Shown: piece by piece, positions 17,221-24,865 of the stretch
Layout of the letters: each line of letters begins with the position of its first letter
Position numbering within the stretch: position 1 is the first letter of the stretch
Source of the DNA: Deinococcus sp.
GTDB taxonomy: Bacteria; Deinococcota; Deinococci; Deinococcales; Deinococcaceae
Direction of reading: 5' to 3'
Assembly: GCF_018260405.1 (NCBI RefSeq)
Contig: NZ_JAGLBG010000035.1
Span: forward strand, 1 to 25,865
Length of the DNA stretch: 25,865 bases
Notes under the pieces: generated by a model
What the model was told of the DNA's origin: nothing
Seen by the model: only the letters and a program-made list of their open reading frames with translations
Database searches by the model: none
Translations under genes and position numbers: made by a program

Positions 17221-18126
17221 TTAGCTCACTGAGACGGCAATATCCGGCACGATTTCGGCTAAAGGCCGCCAAGAGTAGTCCCCGGTCAACGCGATGTGCT
17301 CCCAACCCAGCGGGGAGAGATGAGGTAGGAGTTCCTCTGGAACGTCCTGCCCGTCCTTTTTCATTTCATCAATGGCATTTTGAAGGGCCACTGTGTTCCA
17401 GGCGCTAATCATGGCAACCAGCAATTGAATGCCGTTGGCCCGCAGGTTCTGCGCCTCGTTCGAGCGGTCACGAATTTCGCCGTTTCGGTGAATAGCAACC
17501 GCTCTGGTCAGAGAATGGAGCGCCTCACCCTTGTTCAGGCCGTGGTGAACGCGCAATCTGAGTTCAGGGCTGCTGAGCCATTCCAGCGTGAACAGCGTGC
17601 GTTCGATTCGGCCCAGTTCACTCAACGCCTGAGCCAGGCTGTTCTGCCTTGGGTAAGCGGCCAGCTTGCTCATCAGCAGGGAGGCGGTGACTGTTCCTTG
17701 CCTGACCGAGACGGTCAGGCGGCGTAATTCATCCCAGTTCTCGCGGATCAGTTCCAGATTGAGTTTGCGGTTAATGAGTGAGGCCACAACAGGATAGGTG
17801 CGGGGTGGTTCCGGCGTGTACAAGCGCGTTTCAGTCAGGTCACGAATTCGCGGAGCGAAGCGGAATCCAAGCAGGTGGCACATCCCGAAAACCTGGTCGG
17901 TAAATCCTGCTGTATCGGTGTAATGCTCCTGAATCTGAAGATTGGACTGGTGATAGAGCAAGGCATCCAGGACGTGCAGGGCGTCTCGCACATTGGCAGT
18001 AATCGCCTTGGTGTGAAAAGGGGCGTATTGGTCGGAAACATGCGTATAGAACAGCACACCCTGTTGCCGGCCATATTTCGCATTCAGATGGCCGAATTTC
18101 CGGCCATGTCCACCAACGGCGAAGTG
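17221..18126 (-). pseudogene. tnpA: Tn3-family transposase, C-terminal part
   Basis: About 302 codons carry the C-terminal DDE region of a Tn3-family transposase of the Tn4430 type: FAVGGHGRKFGHLNAKYG, GVLFYTHVSDQYAPFHTKAI, QEHYTDTAGFTDQVFG, then RAVAIHRNGEIRDRSNEAQN and AWNTVALQNAI near the end. The stop is 5 nt from the terminal repeat. The frame breaks at about 18126, where the IS3-family sequence begins, so this half has lost the first catalytic aspartate region. It is the continuation of 20272-22227. Confidence 0.88.
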
Positions 18127-18150
18127 AAATGTCAAGGGTTTTGTGGAGGG

Positions 18151-18966
18151 TTAGTTCAGGTTGAGGGCTTGCTCCTCAAAGGCCACCGGGGACCGGTAGC
18201 TTAACGCTGAGTGACGGCGCTGACGGTTGTAGAACACCTCAATCCATTCAAATACCTCGCTACGGGTCTGATTGCGCCCCCATTTGGGTTCGTACAGCTC
18301 AAGTTCTGTTTTTAAAGTCGCAAAAAAGCTTTCCTGAACGGCGTTATCCCAACATTCCCCCTTCCCACTCATACTCTGAAGCGCATCTAGGCGTAACAAC
18401 GCCTGTTTGTAGACATCACTGGTGTACTGGCTTCCCCTATCAGAGTGGTGCAGCAGGCCAGGTGGGGGCTGGCGACGCTCTACAGCCATCTCCAGTGCCG
18501 CTGTAACCAGCGGCGTGTGAAGACGCTCGTCTAGCGCCCAGCCGACGATTTTCCGTGAGTACAAGTCCATCACTGTTGCTAGGTAAAGCCAACCCTCCGT
18601 CGTTGGTAGATAGGTAATGTCTGTAGCCCACTTTTGATTCGGGCCATTGGCTGCGAAATCGCGGTTCAGCACGTTTTCAGCGACTGGACGAAATGGGTTC
18701 GCTTTCGTTGTGGTGCGAAATTTACGCTTACAGAGGGGAAAAAGCTTTGCTTGCCGCATCAGACGACCAATTCGTTGACGACTGACCTGTTCACCCTCCT
18801 CCGCAAGATCAACTTGGATGCGCAAGGCACCATAGGTGCCACGACTTGCCGAAAAGTGTGTATGGATTTTTGTCGTCAGGGCGCGGTCTTTCTGGATTCT
18901 TTCTGATTCTGGCCTGCTTCGCCATGCATAGTAGCCGCTGATGCTGACCTCCAAGACGCGACACAT
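18151..18966 (-). CDS. IS3-family transposase OrfB (DDE integrase domain)
   Basis: The ORF encodes 271 residues from an internal ATG. The natural frame continues upstream to the frameshift site near 19089, as IS3 elements make an OrfAB fusion. The retroviral-integrase-like catalytic core shows the triad regions: Asp in KWATDITYLPTTEGWLYLAT, Asp in LLHHSDRGSQYTS and Glu in GECWDNAVQESFFATLK. It ends VFYNRQRRHSALSYRSP, typical of IS3. The gene itself is intact, but without the OrfA DNA-binding domain and left end the element cannot move. Confidence 0.9.
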   Translation of the reverse strand: MCRVLEVSISGYYAWRSRPESERIQKDRALTTKIHTHFSASRGTYGALRIQVDLAEEGEQVSRQRIGRLMRQAKLFPLCKRKFRTTTKANPFRPVAENVLNRDFAANGPNQKWATDITYLPTTEGWLYLATVMDLYSRKIVGWALDERLHTPLVTAALEMAVERRQPPPGLLHHSDRGSQYTSDVYKQALLRLDALQSMSGKGECWDNAVQESFFATLKTELELYEPKWGRNQTRSEVFEWIEVFYNRQRRHSALSYRSPVAFEEQALNLN

Positions 18967-19013
18967 TAGGTCTATAGGGAACTCATCTTGGTGTGCGTCT
19001 ATGAAGGCAAAAA

Positions 19014-19205
19014 TCAGGGTTGTCTGGCGAAGAAGCGGGCAGGCCCCATACGGGTGCCGTTTTGCCCAAGACAGGCCAAGGCTTTTTTTAGAATATCGCG
19101 CTCCTGACGGGCAATAATCAGCTCTTGTTCAAGTTCCTTAAGGCGAGCCTCTTGCACCGACAATGCGGCGACTCCTCGCCCCGTGAAGACGGGGCGTCCT
19201 ACGGC
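19014..19205 (-). pseudogene. IS3-family OrfA, C-terminal remnant
   Basis: Reading inward from the junction, the frame gives VGRPVFTGRGVAALSVQEAR and then the leucine-zipper-like LKELEQELIIARQERDILKK, the typical C-terminal half of IS3 OrfA proteins. The N-terminal helix-turn-helix part is missing, replaced by the IS630-family element. The upstream continuation of this frame is antisense to that element and is not coding. Confidence 0.8.
19082..19089 (-). other. A7 slippery sequence for -1 frameshifting
   Basis: Minus strand AAAAAAAG occurs within the ILKKALA codons of OrfA. A -1 shift here leads into the OrfB frame (KKSLGLSWAKRHPYG, then TLIFAFIDAHQDEFP), as in other IS3-family elements that make an OrfAB transposase this way. 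Confidence 0.7.
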
Positions 19206-19207
19206 TA

Positions 19208-19232
19208 TTGATAACGCGGTAAGTTCGTGGCG
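19208..19232 (+). repeat. IS630-family left terminal repeat
   Basis: It matches the complement of 20251-20275 at 19 of 25 positions, including TTGAT, CGCG and TAAGTT blocks. It is directly preceded by TA. Confidence 0.75.
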
Positions 19233-19249
19233 AGAAGTAAACTGGGGGC

Positions 19250-19744
19250 ATGACTGAGGTTTGGCGACCCAGACTCCTGACCCGACAGCAAATGGAAGAA
19301 CGCCGCTTTGCGGCATTACCCTTCTTGAGGGATAGAACGCTTTCATCCACTGTATTAGCACGTCAATTTGGCGTTGCACCTACAGCGATTCGCGCTTGGA
19401 GACAACGTCTTGCCCAAGGTGACTCACTGGAAGCCACCCGTTCAACCGGGCGTCCAGCATTTTTGACTGATGAGCAAGTTGCTGAACTCATGGACATCAT
19501 TCGGGCTGGCCCAGACCCACAGCAATATGATGATGGACGCTGGACGACAGCGCGGATTCGTGACCTGATTGGACGTAAGTATGGGGTCTGGTATGACCGT
19601 GACTGGGTTGGCAAGCTTCTTGTGCGCTGGGGATTTTCTTGGCAAAAAGCCGAAAAACGCCCTCTAGAACAGAAAACTGAGCAAATTGATGAATGGCTGG
19701 AAGCAGAGCTTCCAGTCTTGGAAAAAAAAGATAGACGAGGGTGA
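19250..19744 (+). CDS. IS630-family transposase, N-terminal reading frame
   Basis: The 164-residue frame has the family's N-terminal helix-turn-helix region (SSTVLARQFGVAPTAIRAWR), a linker rich in RSTGRP and a second winged-helix-like segment (RWTTARIRDLIGRKYGVWYD). It ends KWAEAEL-type helices and runs out of frame at an A8 tract (19722-19729), where a +1 (or -2) shift, or transcript slippage, would join it to the catalytic frame. Many IS630-family elements use two overlapping frames; a simple homopolymer mutation is the alternative. Confidence 0.8.
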   Translation: MTEVWRPRLLTRQQMEERRFAALPFLRDRTLSSTVLARQFGVAPTAIRAWRQRLAQGDSLEATRSTGRPAFLTDEQVAELMDIIRAGPDPQQYDDGRWTTARIRDLIGRKYGVWYDRDWVGKLLVRWGFSWQKAEKRPLEQKTEQIDEWLEAELPVLEKKDRRG

Positions 19745-20264
19745 AACAGTCGTCTGGGCCGATGAAGTCGGGATAAGCATGAAGCCTGTCGTGGGTAATA
19801 CATGGGCTACACGGGGAGAGACTCCAATTATCTTTGCCAAAACCAATTGGAAGAAGCTCTCCGTCATTGGGGGAATCACGTCTGGAGGACAGTTTTTTCA
19901 ACAGACACACGAAGGTTCAATCAAGGCTACTGGTTTCATTGCTTTCCTAACGCACCTTCTGCGACACATAGAAGGGAAAATTACCGTTGTCGTAGACAAC
20001 GCTAAGATTCATAGAGCGAAGATGGTTACGGATTTTGTCGCCAAGGAGGAACGGCTAAGTATCACTTACCTACCACCCTATAGTCCAGAACTGAACCCGA
20101 TTGAACTCGTCTGGGCCTACGTCAAGCGTCATCACCTTGCCAATTTCTGTCCCGAGACACTGGAAGAACTCAAGGCGTACTTGAGAAAAGTCTGGCCGAA
20201 AATTCGATACCGTCAGTTGCCCGCCAAACTTCTTGGCCTTGACCTTGAGGCGACATCAACTTAG
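19686..20264 (+). CDS. IS630-family transposase, catalytic DDE frame
   Basis: This frame provides the DDE nuclease domain: Asp in VVWADEVGISMKP, Asp in TVVVDNAKIHRAK and Glu in YLPPYSPELNPIELVWAYVK, all classic IS630/Tc1 signatures. The formal ATG at 19686 overlaps the first frame by about 60 nt. The catalytic sequence proper begins after the A8 tract (KKKIDEGETVVWADE), so it is more likely made as a fusion than from its own start. The stop is 11 nt before the element's right end. Confidence 0.85.
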   Translation: MMNGWKQSFQSWKKKIDEGETVVWADEVGISMKPVVGNTWATRGETPIIFAKTNWKKLSVIGGITSGGQFFQQTHEGSIKATGFIAFLTHLLRHIEGKITVVVDNAKIHRAKMVTDFVAKEERLSITYLPPYSPELNPIELVWAYVKRHHLANFCPETLEELKAYLRKVWPKIRYRQLPAKLLGLDLEATST

Positions 20265-20275
20265 CGCGGCATCAA
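20251..20275 (-). repeat. IS630-family right terminal repeat
   Basis: Inverted copy of 19208-19232 (19 of 25 positions), followed by TA at 20276-20277. The stop of the interrupted tnpA frame lies inside it. Confidence 0.75.
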
Positions 20276-22227
20276 TAGTGCGTCTTCACGTATTGGAGGT
20301 TGTGGTGGGCCACGCCGTCCTGTCCGGCAGCCACCCGCTTCAGTCCAGTGTTCGTTCCCAGTCCGAACAGGCACAGCAGCAGACGCTGCTGAAGGTCTTC
20401 GCGGCTGAGGTTCTCGCGGGTCATGAAGCTCTTGAAGTGCGGGGTGATCCCCGCACGTTGGTCGGACTCCACCAGCACTTCCAGCAGTTGCGTGTTCCAG
20501 AACTGCCGTCCCACTTCGCCTTTGAGCGTGTCATAGAAGGGTGGATCAGGTTGGGCTTTCAGAGGGGAGACCACAAATCGCCCACCATCAAGTTTTGTGA
20601 CCTTCACTTCGGCATTTTTTGGCAGCCCGTCGTGCAGCATCACCAGAGCATCATTCAGTTGCTGTTCCAGACCCAAGACAAAGGTTTCCACGTCCTGCGG
20701 TTGGCTTAGCGCCTCGAAATACTGCGTTTTCTGGGTCTCGAAATCCTGCGGCAAGTCTTTTTCTGGATCACGGTAATTATCCGCGCCCACCACCCAGATT
20801 TCGCGGGAACGCACCGCGTCCCGCAGGGCGGATAGCACGCACAATTCGTAATTCACCCGGTTGACCCGTGTTTTGCCGTCCGTACCCTGCTCAAGAATTA
20901 AATTCTGGATACTGCGGTCGATCACGCCGCCGACAGGAATGACTTCTTCGGGCGGGTAGATGCGAACATAGCTGTCCACATAGCGTTTCAGTAGTCCCAG
21001 CGCCTGTATCACGGGTTGATGCCGCTGATTGTTGGAGCGGAACTCCAGTTCAGTCAGCACCCAAGGGATCATGCGGCGGTAATGGGTCTTATAAGTGCCG
21101 CGCAGGACGGTATGCACCTGTTGACGAAATCCGCCCTTCTCCTTGAATTCTCGCAGCAGGTCGCGCAGCGTCTCCTCGCTGACCACAGGAAAGAGGACAG
21201 TCCGGACGGTGCCGTCTGGGTTCGCCAGCGCGGCTTCGAGGAGCTTCTCCCAGAGCCGTTCCTTGTTATTGACCTTCTTGAACTCTTTGACGAATTTCTT
21301 CTCTACGCGCCGCTCGGCCCGGACATTGATGTGATGCACCATATCGATCAGGTGCGTCACCAACGAATCCGTGAGTTCAGTCATGCGGGTAACGCAGAAG
21401 GCGGCCAGCAACGTCAACCTCACAGGTGCGGCCTGCACACGGAAGTGGCTGGGGGATTCGGTGGCCGCCCGCTCCCGGTAACGCACCAGGACGTGCGGCG
21501 ACACGTCTGCAAAGAGGCTGTGAGATAAGCCAATTTTTCGCAGCAGGCGCAATTTCTCAATCTGCTGTTCCACACTGTCCACCCCGCGTTTCTCGGAGTT
21601 AGTGCGGAGGTTTTGCAACACTGAGCCGCGTGGAATCAGTTCGCCTTCCCCCGCTTCATCTTCTGGGAGCGGAATGGCGTCCAGCAGCTTGTCTAATGCT
21701 TCCCGTTGCGCCGCGCTGAGTCGGTCATGGATAGTCTGGCACAGGCACTGGTCGTACTGCCGCTCGGCAGAATCCACGAAACGCTGTAACCGCCCAGTGC
21801 TGGGCGGTTCAATCTTGTTGCCTCGTAACCATTGAAAAGCCGCGTCCGTGACCGCTCCCACACGGAATTCTCGTGGCACCACGGACTGGCTGAGCCAGTC
21901 CGTCAGGGTGTCGGCGTCCTCGCGGGTGAATTCCCTGAAACCGCAGTAGGCGCGGATGTCCTGACGCTGGTAGCTGCTGTTGCGGCTGCGCCAGTTGAAT
22001 TCCCGGTACTGCTCGTGTGGGACACCGACCTGCCTTGCCACGTACTTGACGACCAATTCCGGTACTTCATGGCTGTTGTAGGGGAATTTCCCTTCGTGCT
22101 GGAAGGCTTTAAGCATCACCGCGAAGCCCAGTCTGGTCGGGCCAGTCTTGTTGCCCAGGAGTTCACGTTCAGCGGGGAGGAGCGTCCATACGTCGATGAG
22201 TTCGTCAATCGTCCAGCGCTGGTGCAT
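20272..22227 (-). pseudogene. tnpA: Tn3-family transposase, N-terminal part
   Basis: This 651-residue frame starts MHQRWTIDELIDVWTLLPAE with AAGGAG 5 nt before ATG22227 (10 extra codons upstream are unlikely). It contains the DUF4158-type DNA-binding region (NKTGPTRLGFAVMLKAFQHE, FREFTREDADTLTDWLSQ) and the long helical middle of Tn3 transposases, ending with GTNTGLKRVAAGQDG and NLQYVKTHY. The frame is then cut by the IS630-family element. Compared with Tn4430-type proteins, roughly 45 residues are missing between this end and the C-terminal part, including the first catalytic aspartate. The split gene cannot give an active transposase. Confidence 0.9.
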
Positions 22228-22241
22228 GGAAGCTCCTTGAA

Positions 22242-22269
22242 AGTGCCGACTCTGCACAGTGTCGGTACT
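22242..22269. repeat. Inverted repeat in the tnpA promoter region
   Basis: AGTGCCGAC and GTCGGTACT pair at 8 of 9 positions around a 10-nt spacer, 15 nt upstream of the tnpA start. It could be an operator for transposase expression or part of a resolution site. Confidence 0.4.
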
Positions 22270-22429
22270 GCTCCCACAGAGAACGGTGGCAAGAGGTGAC
22301 AGGAAGCGGGTTAGTGGTGCTCCACTAGCTTACGCCAATCATCAAAAGACCTGAAATGCCAGTTCTATTTGCAAATCCGGCACTTCGGATGCAGGAGAAA
22401 TCTACCAGTAGAAAATCCTCAAATTACGG

Positions 22430-22435
22430 TATAAT
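22430..22435 (+). promoter_or_regulatory. TATAAT -10 for the gene at 22518
   Basis: A consensus -10 hexamer lies 82 nt before the ATG; no good -35 is seen. Transcription from here would place the shared palindrome in the leader. Confidence 0.5.
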
Positions 22436-22463
22436 CCATTCTTTCGCGTTTTTTACGCTCAAA

Positions 22464-22493
22464 GCATACTGAGTCCAGAAGTGATCACTTCAA
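22464..22493 (+). promoter_or_regulatory. Shared leader element with palindrome (copy A)
   Basis: The perfect 14-nt palindrome GAAGTGATCACTTC (22478-22491) lies 26 nt before the ATG. With 14 preceding and 2 following nucleotides it matches a second copy (25543-25572, minus strand) at 26 of 30 positions. This is too similar for chance and points to a common regulator or RNA element. Confidence 0.7.
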
Positions 22494-22517
22494 CTTCAGC
22501 AGGACAAGGAGCAACAA

Positions 22518-23165
22518 ATGAGCTTACCGGAATTCAACAAAGTGGCCCGTGTAGACGTAACCCCTCAGGTGCGTGGCCTGTCTGGGCAGATCACCATTCC
22601 CGCAACCTGGACGAACAACAACACCGGCGATTTCTTCAACTTCTACCTCGGCCTGGGCAGCGTCGAGTGCGGCGTGAGCAACGCAGCGGGTCAGCCCTAC
22701 CTGCACTGGTTCGTGAACAACAACTACGCCAATGACGCCGCCCGGTCAAACGGCCCGTACACAGCCGCCTTCGGCCCTGGCACCTCTCATGCCCTACAAC
22801 TTTACCTGGACACTTCCGGGTACATCCACTTCGTGGTGGACGGCACGGAAGTGTACAAGTCCACGGGCGTCCACAGCGCCACCACCGGACGCTTCATCAT
22901 TGCGGCGGCCCAGGTGATCAACTCCTCAGCGGATTACGGCGGCACCTGGCGCGTGTACCATGACGCGGCCAGCTTCACCTCGATGAAATACATGGACGCC
23001 AGTGGAAACTGGCAGAACGTGACCTCCAGCAATGCCAGCGGCACGAAGACCCACCAACCTAATGCGAACACGCCCGGTGGCCCTTACCCCGCGCCCCAGG
23101 CTCCCGTGGATTACACGGCCACCTTCATGCTCGACTCGAATAAGTTCTACGGCGCACTGCGGTAA
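22518..23165 (+). CDS. Beta-rich protein of unknown function, no signal peptide
   Basis: I do not recognise this 215-residue protein with certainty. It is rich in Asn, Thr, Ser, Gly and aromatic residues and appears to be mostly beta strands (FFNFYLGLGSVECGVS, YLHWFVNNN, HALQLYLDTSGYIHFVVDGT, TGRFIIAAAQVI, GGTWRVYHDAASF), a pattern like concanavalin-type or secreted carbohydrate-binding folds. Residues 170-200 are a low-complexity Pro/Asn linker. No signal peptide is present, which is odd for such a composition. ATG22518 has the strong site AAGGAG (22506-22511). The gene is monocistronic, ended by a perfect hairpin, and shares its leader palindrome with the phosphodiester glycosidase gene at the other end of the block. 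Confidence 0.7.
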   Translation: MSLPEFNKVARVDVTPQVRGLSGQITIPATWTNNNTGDFFNFYLGLGSVECGVSNAAGQPYLHWFVNNNYANDAARSNGPYTAAFGPGTSHALQLYLDTSGYIHFVVDGTEVYKSTGVHSATTGRFIIAAAQVINSSADYGGTWRVYHDAASFTSMKYMDASGNWQNVTSSNASGTKTHQPNANTPGGPYPAPQAPVDYTATFMLDSNKFYGALR

Positions 23166-23177
23166 AACCCACCAGGA

Positions 23178-23208
23178 GACAAAAGGCCACGAACTGTGGC
23201 CTTTTGTC
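23178..23208. terminator. Bidirectional Rho-independent terminator
   Basis: GACAAAAGGCCAC (23178-23190) and its exact complement (23196-23208) form a 13-bp stem with the loop GAACT. The stem ends in an A4/T4 run on each strand, so it can serve both the gene ending at 23165 (+) and the one ending at 23207 (-). Confidence 0.88.
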
Positions 23209-24094
23209 ATGGGACGATGGGGAAAGCGCGTTCCTCCAGTTGCTCCTGAACATAAGTTCGCTGGAAACGTTCCTGGCCCTGCGGCGTGATGGTGGCTGTG
23301 TGGATGTAGATGGTGCCGACCGAATCGCTGATCAGAAACTCATCCACGCCCGAACGCCAGTCAGGCCGCTGCCCCTCTTCCTGCACGGGACGCCCGAGGT
23401 AAGCCAGCAGGCGACTGGCCGCTGTGGGCCAGGGCTGGCCGAGGCTGGCCGCCCAGGTCTGCCGGGCCACGCCGCCTGTCACCGTGAACGCCTGCGCGAA
23501 ATGCTGTTCCGGATCCATCAGTATGAACTCGCCTGATTGTCTTTGTGGGAACAGATACGCAAACTGCTCGCTGGTCTGCCGGGCCTGGTCGCCCGGCAGG
23601 AAGGTGCGGGGCAGACTGAGCGAGCGCCGCCTATCGAGCGCCAGTTTTGCCTGAGTCTGCACCGCTTGGGTGTACCCGTCTGGCGTAGAACCTTGCGCCA
23701 GGCTGCTCAGCCCCAGGGCGTTTGCGAGGTCGGTGGCCGGGACGGTGAGCTGGTCGCCTGACCGCCTGGCCTGGAAGGTGATGGTGGCGCTCCCCATGCG
23801 TAGGTCCTCAATGCGGCCCTGACCGCTGCTCAGGCTGAGGAAGATGCGCCGTCCGCTCTGTGGCAAAGTGATCTGCACCTCTGCCGGGGTGACCTTCACA
23901 ATGAAGTGCGGGTCGACTCGTGGCAGGATCTGCGTGAGCGTGGGGATGACCAGAACCTCCCCTGCTTTCAGGCTTGGCATGCTCACGGTGCTGGTGGTGG
24001 TTGCCGGATGAAAGCGGGAGGTCTGAGCGGATGCAGGGGTAGTCAGCAACAGGCCAAGCAGCAAGCGAGGGATCATGCGCGAAATGTGGTTCAT
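23207..24094 (-). CDS. Secreted protein of unknown function
   Basis: The 295-residue precursor begins MNHISRMIPRLLLGLLLTTP and has a probable signal-peptidase site at ASA-Q (about residue 24). The mature part starts with an all-beta stretch (LKAGEVLVIPTLTQILPRVD, HFIVKVTPAEVQITLP, GRRIFLSLSS). This is followed by QLTVPATDLANALGLSSLAQ, weakly like the stalk (copper-amine-oxidase N-terminal-like) domains of envelope proteins, then an Arg/Gln-rich C-terminal half. No catalytic motif is evident. ATG24094 has GAGGT 7 nt upstream. It follows the gene at 24143-24790 by 48 nt on the same strand and is probably co-transcribed. It is likely extracytoplasmic; its role is unknown. Confidence 0.65.
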   Translation of the reverse strand: MNHISRMIPRLLLGLLLTTPASAQTSRFHPATTTSTVSMPSLKAGEVLVIPTLTQILPRVDPHFIVKVTPAEVQITLPQSGRRIFLSLSSGQGRIEDLRMGSATITFQARRSGDQLTVPATDLANALGLSSLAQGSTPDGYTQAVQTQAKLALDRRRSLSLPRTFLPGDQARQTSEQFAYLFPQRQSGEFILMDPEQHFAQAFTVTGGVARQTWAASLGQPWPTAASRLLAYLGRPVQEEGQRPDWRSGVDEFLISDSVGTIYIHTATITPQGQERFQRTYVQEQLEERAFPIVP

Positions 24095-24142
24095 GGAAGT
24101 GACCTCAGTCTGAAGGAACGGAGTGCGTCAGGCGAAAGGGCT

Positions 24143-24790
24143 TTAACGCATGGAATTAACGAGCGCCATCGTAGCCCGGAGTGAAGCCTCAAGCGGCAGA
24201 TTCACCGTGCTGGTTCTGACGTAGACATCTTTTGTCAGGTAGAGCGACTGGCAGGTCGTTTTGATCTGTTTCGACAGGGCGGGATAATCGAAAAACCACG
24301 GCTGACAGTGTGCGTACACAGTGCCTTTTTTGAATGCTACTTTGCGAACTCCGGCGGAGGCGGAGTCTACAAAATCCTTCAGGTTCTTTTGAATTTGCCC
24401 CTCAGTCAAGTTGACTCTGGTGATCTGATAGACCATAGCGGCTGTTTTCGAGGACGGTGTAGGTGCGCCTGGTGAATCTAGGGTGTAAATGATCGTCACC
24501 TGCGGACTCGTGGTGATGTAACGCTCGTCTGAATTCTTGCCATTGGACCAGACCCCCAGTCGTTTAAAGCCTTCATGTTGAGGCGCTGGGAAATTCATCT
24601 TGAGTTGTTTGATTCCTTCATTAAACGATAAGGTCTCACTTTGTCGCAGTGGATCACTGTAGGGCATAGCAAAAATGGAGTAGATGGCAGCATCAAATGG
24701 TACAATCAGCGCTTCACGTTGCGCTGTTGCGCCAGAAATTGTAAACATTGCACTTAGTCCAAGACTAATGGCGACAGACTTCAGAAGCAT
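24143..24790 (-). CDS. Small secreted protein of unknown function
   Basis: The 215-residue product starts MLLKSVAISLGLSAMFTISG with a cleavage site near ATA-Q (residue 24). The mature chain has no motif I recognise. It has mixed alpha/beta character and two C-terminal cysteines (KKGTVYAHCQPWFF and KTTCQSLYL) that could form a disulfide. It ends in a helix rich in Ala and Leu. There is no ribosome-binding site; TAAAAT lies 6 nt before the ATG on the minus strand, suggesting a leaderless start just downstream of the terminator of the preceding gene. Composition is less GC-rich than the biotin genes. It probably forms a two-gene unit with 23207-24094. Confidence 0.6.
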   Translation of the reverse strand: MLLKSVAISLGLSAMFTISGATAQREALIVPFDAAIYSIFAMPYSDPLRQSETLSFNEGIKQLKMNFPAPQHEGFKRLGVWSNGKNSDERYITTSPQVTIIYTLDSPGAPTPSSKTAAMVYQITRVNLTEGQIQKNLKDFVDSASAGVRKVAFKKGTVYAHCQPWFFDYPALSKQIKTTCQSLYLTKDVYVRTSTVNLPLEASLRATMALVNSMR

Positions 24791-24821
24791 GATTTCATTT
24801 TAAGCGAATACCATTGAAATA

Positions 24822-24845
24822 GGCGTCCACCTTTTGGTGGACGCC
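24822..24845 (-). terminator. Terminator hairpin after the phosphodiester glycosidase gene
   Basis: GGCGTCCACC (24822-24831) and GGTGGACGCC (24836-24845) form a perfect 10-bp stem with a 4-nt loop, 20 nt past the stop at 24866. On the minus strand TATTTC follows, a weak T-rich tail. Confidence 0.7.
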
Positions 24846-24865
24846 CGTTAGCGGTTAGCGGAGGA

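Larger units (their letters stand above)
18127..19205 (-). mobile_element. IS3-family insertion sequence, 5' end missing
   Basis: The element contains a complete orfB, the A7 frameshift site and the last part of orfA. The right end, near TTGACA at about 18130-18135 (minus strand), abuts transposase codons of the host Tn3 element. The left end, including the first part of orfA and its terminal repeat, is absent; the sequence is cut at 19205 by the IS630-family element. Confidence 0.8.
19206..20277 (+). mobile_element. IS630-family insertion sequence, apparently complete
   Basis: The element spans 19208-20275 (1068 bp) with 25-nt terminal inverted repeats (19208-19232 and 20251-20275, 19 of 25 identical) that begin TTGAT. 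It is flanked on both sides by TA (19206-19207 and 20276-20277), the target duplicated by IS630/Tc1-mariner elements. Its left flank is IS3 orfA and its right flank is Tn3 tnpA, two sequences not normally adjacent. Confidence 0.82.
17178..22299 (-). mobile_element. Tn3-family transposon, tnpA split by two insertion sequences
   Basis: The supported part runs from the terminal repeat at 17178 through the two halves of tnpA (17221-18126 and 20272-22227) on the minus strand. Between them lie an IS3-family remnant and an IS630-family element. I found no resolvase gene and no second terminal repeat. The right end may be beyond the window, in which case 22518-25522 would be cargo, or may have decayed. 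The transposon cannot move by its own transposase. Confidence 0.7.
22228..22517. other. Intergenic region between tnpA and the beta-rich protein gene
   Basis: The gap contains an inverted repeat AGTGCCGAC / GTCGGTACT (22242-22250 and 22261-22269, 8 of 9 paired, 10-nt spacer) just upstream of tnpA, a small hairpin TAGTGG-TGCT-CCACTA (22312-22327), TATAAT at 22430 and the shared leader element at 22464-22493. I searched it by eye for a Tn3 terminal repeat and a resolvase site and found neither with confidence. Confidence 0.5.

Noticed and set aside
17178..17408. Continuation of the second transposase frame
   Set aside because: From 17178 the translation crosses a terminal repeat and runs antisense to the tnpA C-terminus; no transposase similarity continues.
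19177..19196. Perfect hairpin CGCCCCGT-GAAG-ACGGGGCG as a terminator or IS200/IS605 end
   Set aside because: It lies within OrfA codons (VGRPVFTGRG) that match the IS3 family, has no T-tract and no TnpA/TnpB gene nearby.
22327..22365. Right terminal repeat of the Tn3 element (CTTACGCC near 22330)
   Set aside because: The inner end is only loosely similar to the left repeat and the outer 25 nt do not match; not supported.
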